From Klebsiella pneumoniae (GTDB lineage: Bacteria > Desulfobacterota > Binatia > UBA12015), in assembly GCA_945872365.1 (NCBI GenBank), contig CAMBZJ010000007.1, positions 62,001 to 126,000 of the forward strand: 64,000 bases of DNA, written 5' to 3'. Every line of letters begins with the position of its first letter. The first letter of the stretch is position 1. Shown in pieces: positions 61,949 through 64,000 of the stretch. The translations under genes and the position numbers were made by a program. Below the pieces are notes generated by a model. It was not told the origin of the DNA, made no database searches, and saw only the letters and a list, made by a program, of their open reading frames with translations.

Positions 61949-62908
61949 CTACTTCTTGTTCTTGCGACCGCCCTTCTTGTCCTTCCTCTTCCCCGCCTTC
62001 GCCTTCTTCGCGGGCCGCTCCCGCTCCGCCGCTGCGGATGCGGACTTCGACTTTGCTCGAGACTCGACGACGTCCGAAACGGAACCCCGCGCCGGTTTCT
62101 TCGGAGCGGCTTTCGCGACAGCACTCAGCTTCCCCGGCTTCGGGGTGTTCGCCGGCCTGGTGCCCCGGGCCGTTGCCGAGGGTTCCCCCACACTCGCCGT
62201 GCTCGGCGCGATCCGCGCGCCGAGCGCGCGTCCCGCGGCCTTGGCTGCGGCGAGGCGTCCCGGTGCGGTGATCGAGGCGACCGAAGGGCGGCGCAGAGCG
62301 GCCGCGGCATCGAGCGTGTCGCGCGCGGCGCCCAGCGCGGCGGCGATCCGCTCACGGGTACCCTCGCGCGGCGGAAGTTGGATGCCGAGTGAGGCCGCCA
62401 TGTTCACTGCTTCGCGGCTCGGCGAATTCGTCCCTGGTTCGTCGTCGTCGGCGTCAGCTTCCGCCTCGCGGCTCGAGTCAGCTGCGGCTTCGCCCGGGGA
62501 AAATTCGCACGCGGCGGCGGATTCCTCGGCGGAAGTCGCTTCGGCTTCAGAGGTCTCCCCGGGTGCGCTCGCAGTGACCGCCTCGGTGCCGGGTGTGCGC
62601 GGCGTCTCCGGTCCGGTCGCCGAATCGTCGAGAGTCGGCTTTGGAGCCGACCTTTCGTCGACGGCTACCGTCCGCCCGGACTCGTCGTCCCGGTCGTCCT
62701 CGACAGCGTCGTCCTCCGGCTCGAGGTCGGCCTCCGCCGCGTGACGCCGCGCCTCCGCCCACGGGTCGGGGTGTGCCACCTCTTGCGGCTCGGAGTCGGC
62801 GGCATCGAGCAGGCCCGCAACCTCCTCGACGACGTCCGCCGCGCCGCGCAGAACGCTGGCGGCGATCCGTCCTCCCCAGGCGAAACAGCCCATGATCACC
62901 GACGTCAT
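61949..62908 (-). CDS. Low-complexity acidic-to-basic protein of unknown function
   Basis: A 319-aa protein without a recognised domain. It begins with a hydrophobic/amphipathic segment (GCFAWGGRIAASVLRGAADVVEEVAGLLDA). Then comes a long acidic, Asp/Glu/Ala-rich stretch (40-165), and a short helical part (NMAASLGIQLPPREGTRERIAAALGAARDTLDAAAAL). The C-terminal 70 residues are Lys/Ala/Pro-rich (PKKPARG, KKAKAGKRKDKKGGRKNKK). It is reminiscent of histone-H1-like tails or granule/phasin-associated proteins, but unproven. GGAGG six bases before ATG 62908 supports a real gene. It converges with the RPNVFGG gene. Confidence 0.6.
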   Translation of the reverse strand: MTSVIMGCFAWGGRIAASVLRGAADVVEEVAGLLDAADSEPQEVAHPDPWAEARRHAAEADLEPEDDAVEDDRDDESGRTVAVDERSAPKPTLDDSATGPETPRTPGTEAVTASAPGETSEAEATSAEESAAACEFSPGEAAADSSREAEADADDDEPGTNSPSREAVNMAASLGIQLPPREGTRERIAAALGAARDTLDAAAALRRPSVASITAPGRLAAAKAAGRALGARIAPSTASVGEPSATARGTRPANTPKPGKLSAVAKAAPKKPARGSVSDVVESRAKSKSASAAAERERPAKKAKAGKRKDKKGGRKNKK

Positions 62909-62999
62909 GACGTTCCTCCGGTCCGAGTTCGACGATAGCGCAACCAGACCGTGCCGCCACCGAGTCCCGTCGGGTGGAAGGCAGCCGGCGCGAACTCTC

Positions 63000-63806
63000 T
63001 CAGGCGACGGCGACCCGCAACTGCTCCCGGGGCGGTGCGCCCCGCAGGTCGTCGCGGGTCAGGCCGAGAGAGCGCAGCGTGGCGAGCACCGCGCGCTGCA
63101 GGAAGGACCGCGCGCTGATACCCCCACCACCTTCCTGGAGTCGCTGGCGATAGTTCGGGATGCGCTCGTCGCCCGGCATGCGAAAGTGGGAGAGGACGTG
63201 CGCCAGGTCGGCGATCGTGCCCACGCGATCCTCGTCGAGGTGGATCGCGATAACGGTGCGGTAGAACCCGGCATGCGCCGCCTCGTCGCGGCTGATGTGA
63301 GAAAAGATCGCTTCCAGTGCGGCGTCGCCCGCCTCAGCGGCGACGAGTTTCTGCGCCTGGTAGGCGGCATATGTAGCCGCCTCCTGGATGGCCCCGTAGC
63401 AGCTCATCTCGCGGGCCGTACTGAAAGGTAGGCTCCACGGCTTGGCGAAGACCTCGCTCCAGAGTACGTCGAAGTCCGCCTCGCTGCGCAGCCCCGAGCG
63501 GATCAGGTACTCGCGCAGCGCGAGTCCGTGCTTGGCCTCCTCTGCACTCCAGTTGATCTGGAACCAGGCGAGTCCGAACCAGGGGCGCATGAGCTCGACT
63601 CCGCGCGCGCAGTAGTCGGGGACGTAGAGTTCCTCGAGGCAGAACGTCTCGATGAGGATGGCCTTCTCCTCGTTCTCCTGTCCGCCGTCGATCGCGTCCC
63701 AGGGAATGTCGTCGTAGACGCTCCAGTGGCGCTTGCGCTCGGCAGTCTGAACGAAGTCCGAGTAGGCGCTGTACAGCTTGCGCTGCATTTCGGTCGACGA
63801 CGTCAT
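63000..63806 (-). CDS. Acyl-ACP-desaturase-like diiron oxidase
   Basis: A 268-aa ferritin-like diiron protein of the acyl-ACP desaturase family. The ligand set is complete and correctly spaced: Glu59 (CLEELYVPDY), Glu90 and His93 (SAEEAKH), Glu142 (AIQEAATY), Glu175 and His178 (RDEAAHAGFY). The distances between the last pairs (52 and 33) match the plant stearoyl-ACP desaturase. It should insert a double bond or hydroxylate an acyl or similar chain with oxygen and ferredoxin. It is shorter than the plant enzyme. GAGGAG precedes ATG 63806. No redox partner is adjacent. The end region 63807-64000 shows no gene. Confidence 0.83.
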   Translation of the reverse strand: MTSSTEMQRKLYSAYSDFVQTAERKRHWSVYDDIPWDAIDGGQENEEKAILIETFCLEELYVPDYCARGVELMRPWFGLAWFQINWSAEEAKHGLALREYLIRSGLRSEADFDVLWSEVFAKPWSLPFSTAREMSCYGAIQEAATYAAYQAQKLVAAEAGDAALEAIFSHISRDEAAHAGFYRTVIAIHLDEDRVGTIADLAHVLSHFRMPGDERIPNYRQRLQEGGGGISARSFLQRAVLATLRSLGLTRDDLRGAPPREQLRVAVA

Positions 63807-64000
63807 GGGGCTCCTCGCGGACGTCGTGTCGGGACGGGTCGTGAGTGACCCGCCAGAAAACTCATGGCGACCGTTGGTTCAGGGTACCCCGAGCGCCGAC
63901 ACCTCGCCAGCCGGAGTCGCCTCGCGGCCCCGTCGAGCCGGTCGTCTGACGGGCGATGCCTTATTTTCAGGCACATATTCCCGCGAGCCCCCGCCCGGGG

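Noticed and set aside
63955-63973. Small stem TGCCT/AGGCA near the window end
   Set aside because: Only five pairs with a seven-base loop; no gene end or T-run belongs to it.

Overview
The window is very G+C-rich DNA (by eye roughly two thirds or more) with densely packed genes, frequent 4-base ATGA/GTGA gene overlaps and many GTG starts. LpxA, lipoproteins, a YacG/CoaE set, an Isc iron-sulfur operon with HscA/HscB, Ppk1, RicT, Fur and sigma-54-type regulators point to a Gram-negative, probably aerobic bacterium. The mixture (acyl-CoA mutase, LLM flavin oxidoreductase, MFE2-like short-chain dehydrogenase, polyhydroxyalkanoate regulator, Pro/Thr-linked secreted cytochrome) recalls uncultured deltaproteobacterial lineages (Myxococcota, Desulfobacterota or Binatota grade). 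That is an inference; no rRNA or tRNA gene is visible to fix it. I see no CRISPR array, insertion sequence, prophage or replication origin.

Layout. 1-5413: tail of an unknown gene, a CCA-adding/poly(A) polymerase-type nucleotidyltransferase translationally coupled to an ABC importer (double ATPase plus two permeases, no adjacent binding protein). 5444-11762 (minus strand): isc operon iscS-iscU-iscA-hscB-hscA-fdx, then an Rrf2 regulator, an unknown 139-aa protein and a zinc-ribbon membrane protein; an IscR-box-like dyad lies at the promoter before iscS. 12030-14028: orphan sugar-type binding lipoprotein and a VapBC pair with its own palindrome. 14100-20440: exported SurE-like lipoprotein, two GST-fold proteins, an amine oxidase, a thioesterase, a lower-GC secreted protein with its own promoter and terminator, and exonuclease III. 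20601-25455: coaE, ftsH, Nudix and DHH hydrolases, a membrane protein. 25699-31647: an orphan PEP-utilising swivel protein; an operon of periplasmic HEAT protein, B12 acyl-CoA mutase large subunit and lipoprotein; a secreted protein. 32076-36219: sigma-54 activator divergent from a PhaR-like protein, tandem universal stress protein, a Fur operon.

36287-46181 is one long minus-strand cluster, ppk1-hemD-hemE-hemG-tmk-holB-ricT-metG, with overlaps or short gaps, mixing polyphosphate, late heme steps, dTMP supply, replication and translation. Divergent from it at 46286-50511 is yacG-lpxA-(YfhO-like membrane protein)-GT2, an envelope cluster. 50600-53717 holds an AAA+ regulator without the GAFTGA loop, rlmJ and an LLM oxidoreductase whose 3' end overlaps rlmJ. 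53890-57519 encodes a 1209-aa beta-propeller/di-heme cytochrome with a long Pro-Thr linker. 57742-63806 carries a short-chain dehydrogenase and several small secreted, membrane or unknown proteins. These include a secreted protein made of eight RPNVFGG repeats with cysteine pairs only in the first and last repeat, which is the most distinctive unrecognised object here. A diiron acyl-ACP-desaturase-like enzyme ends the window.
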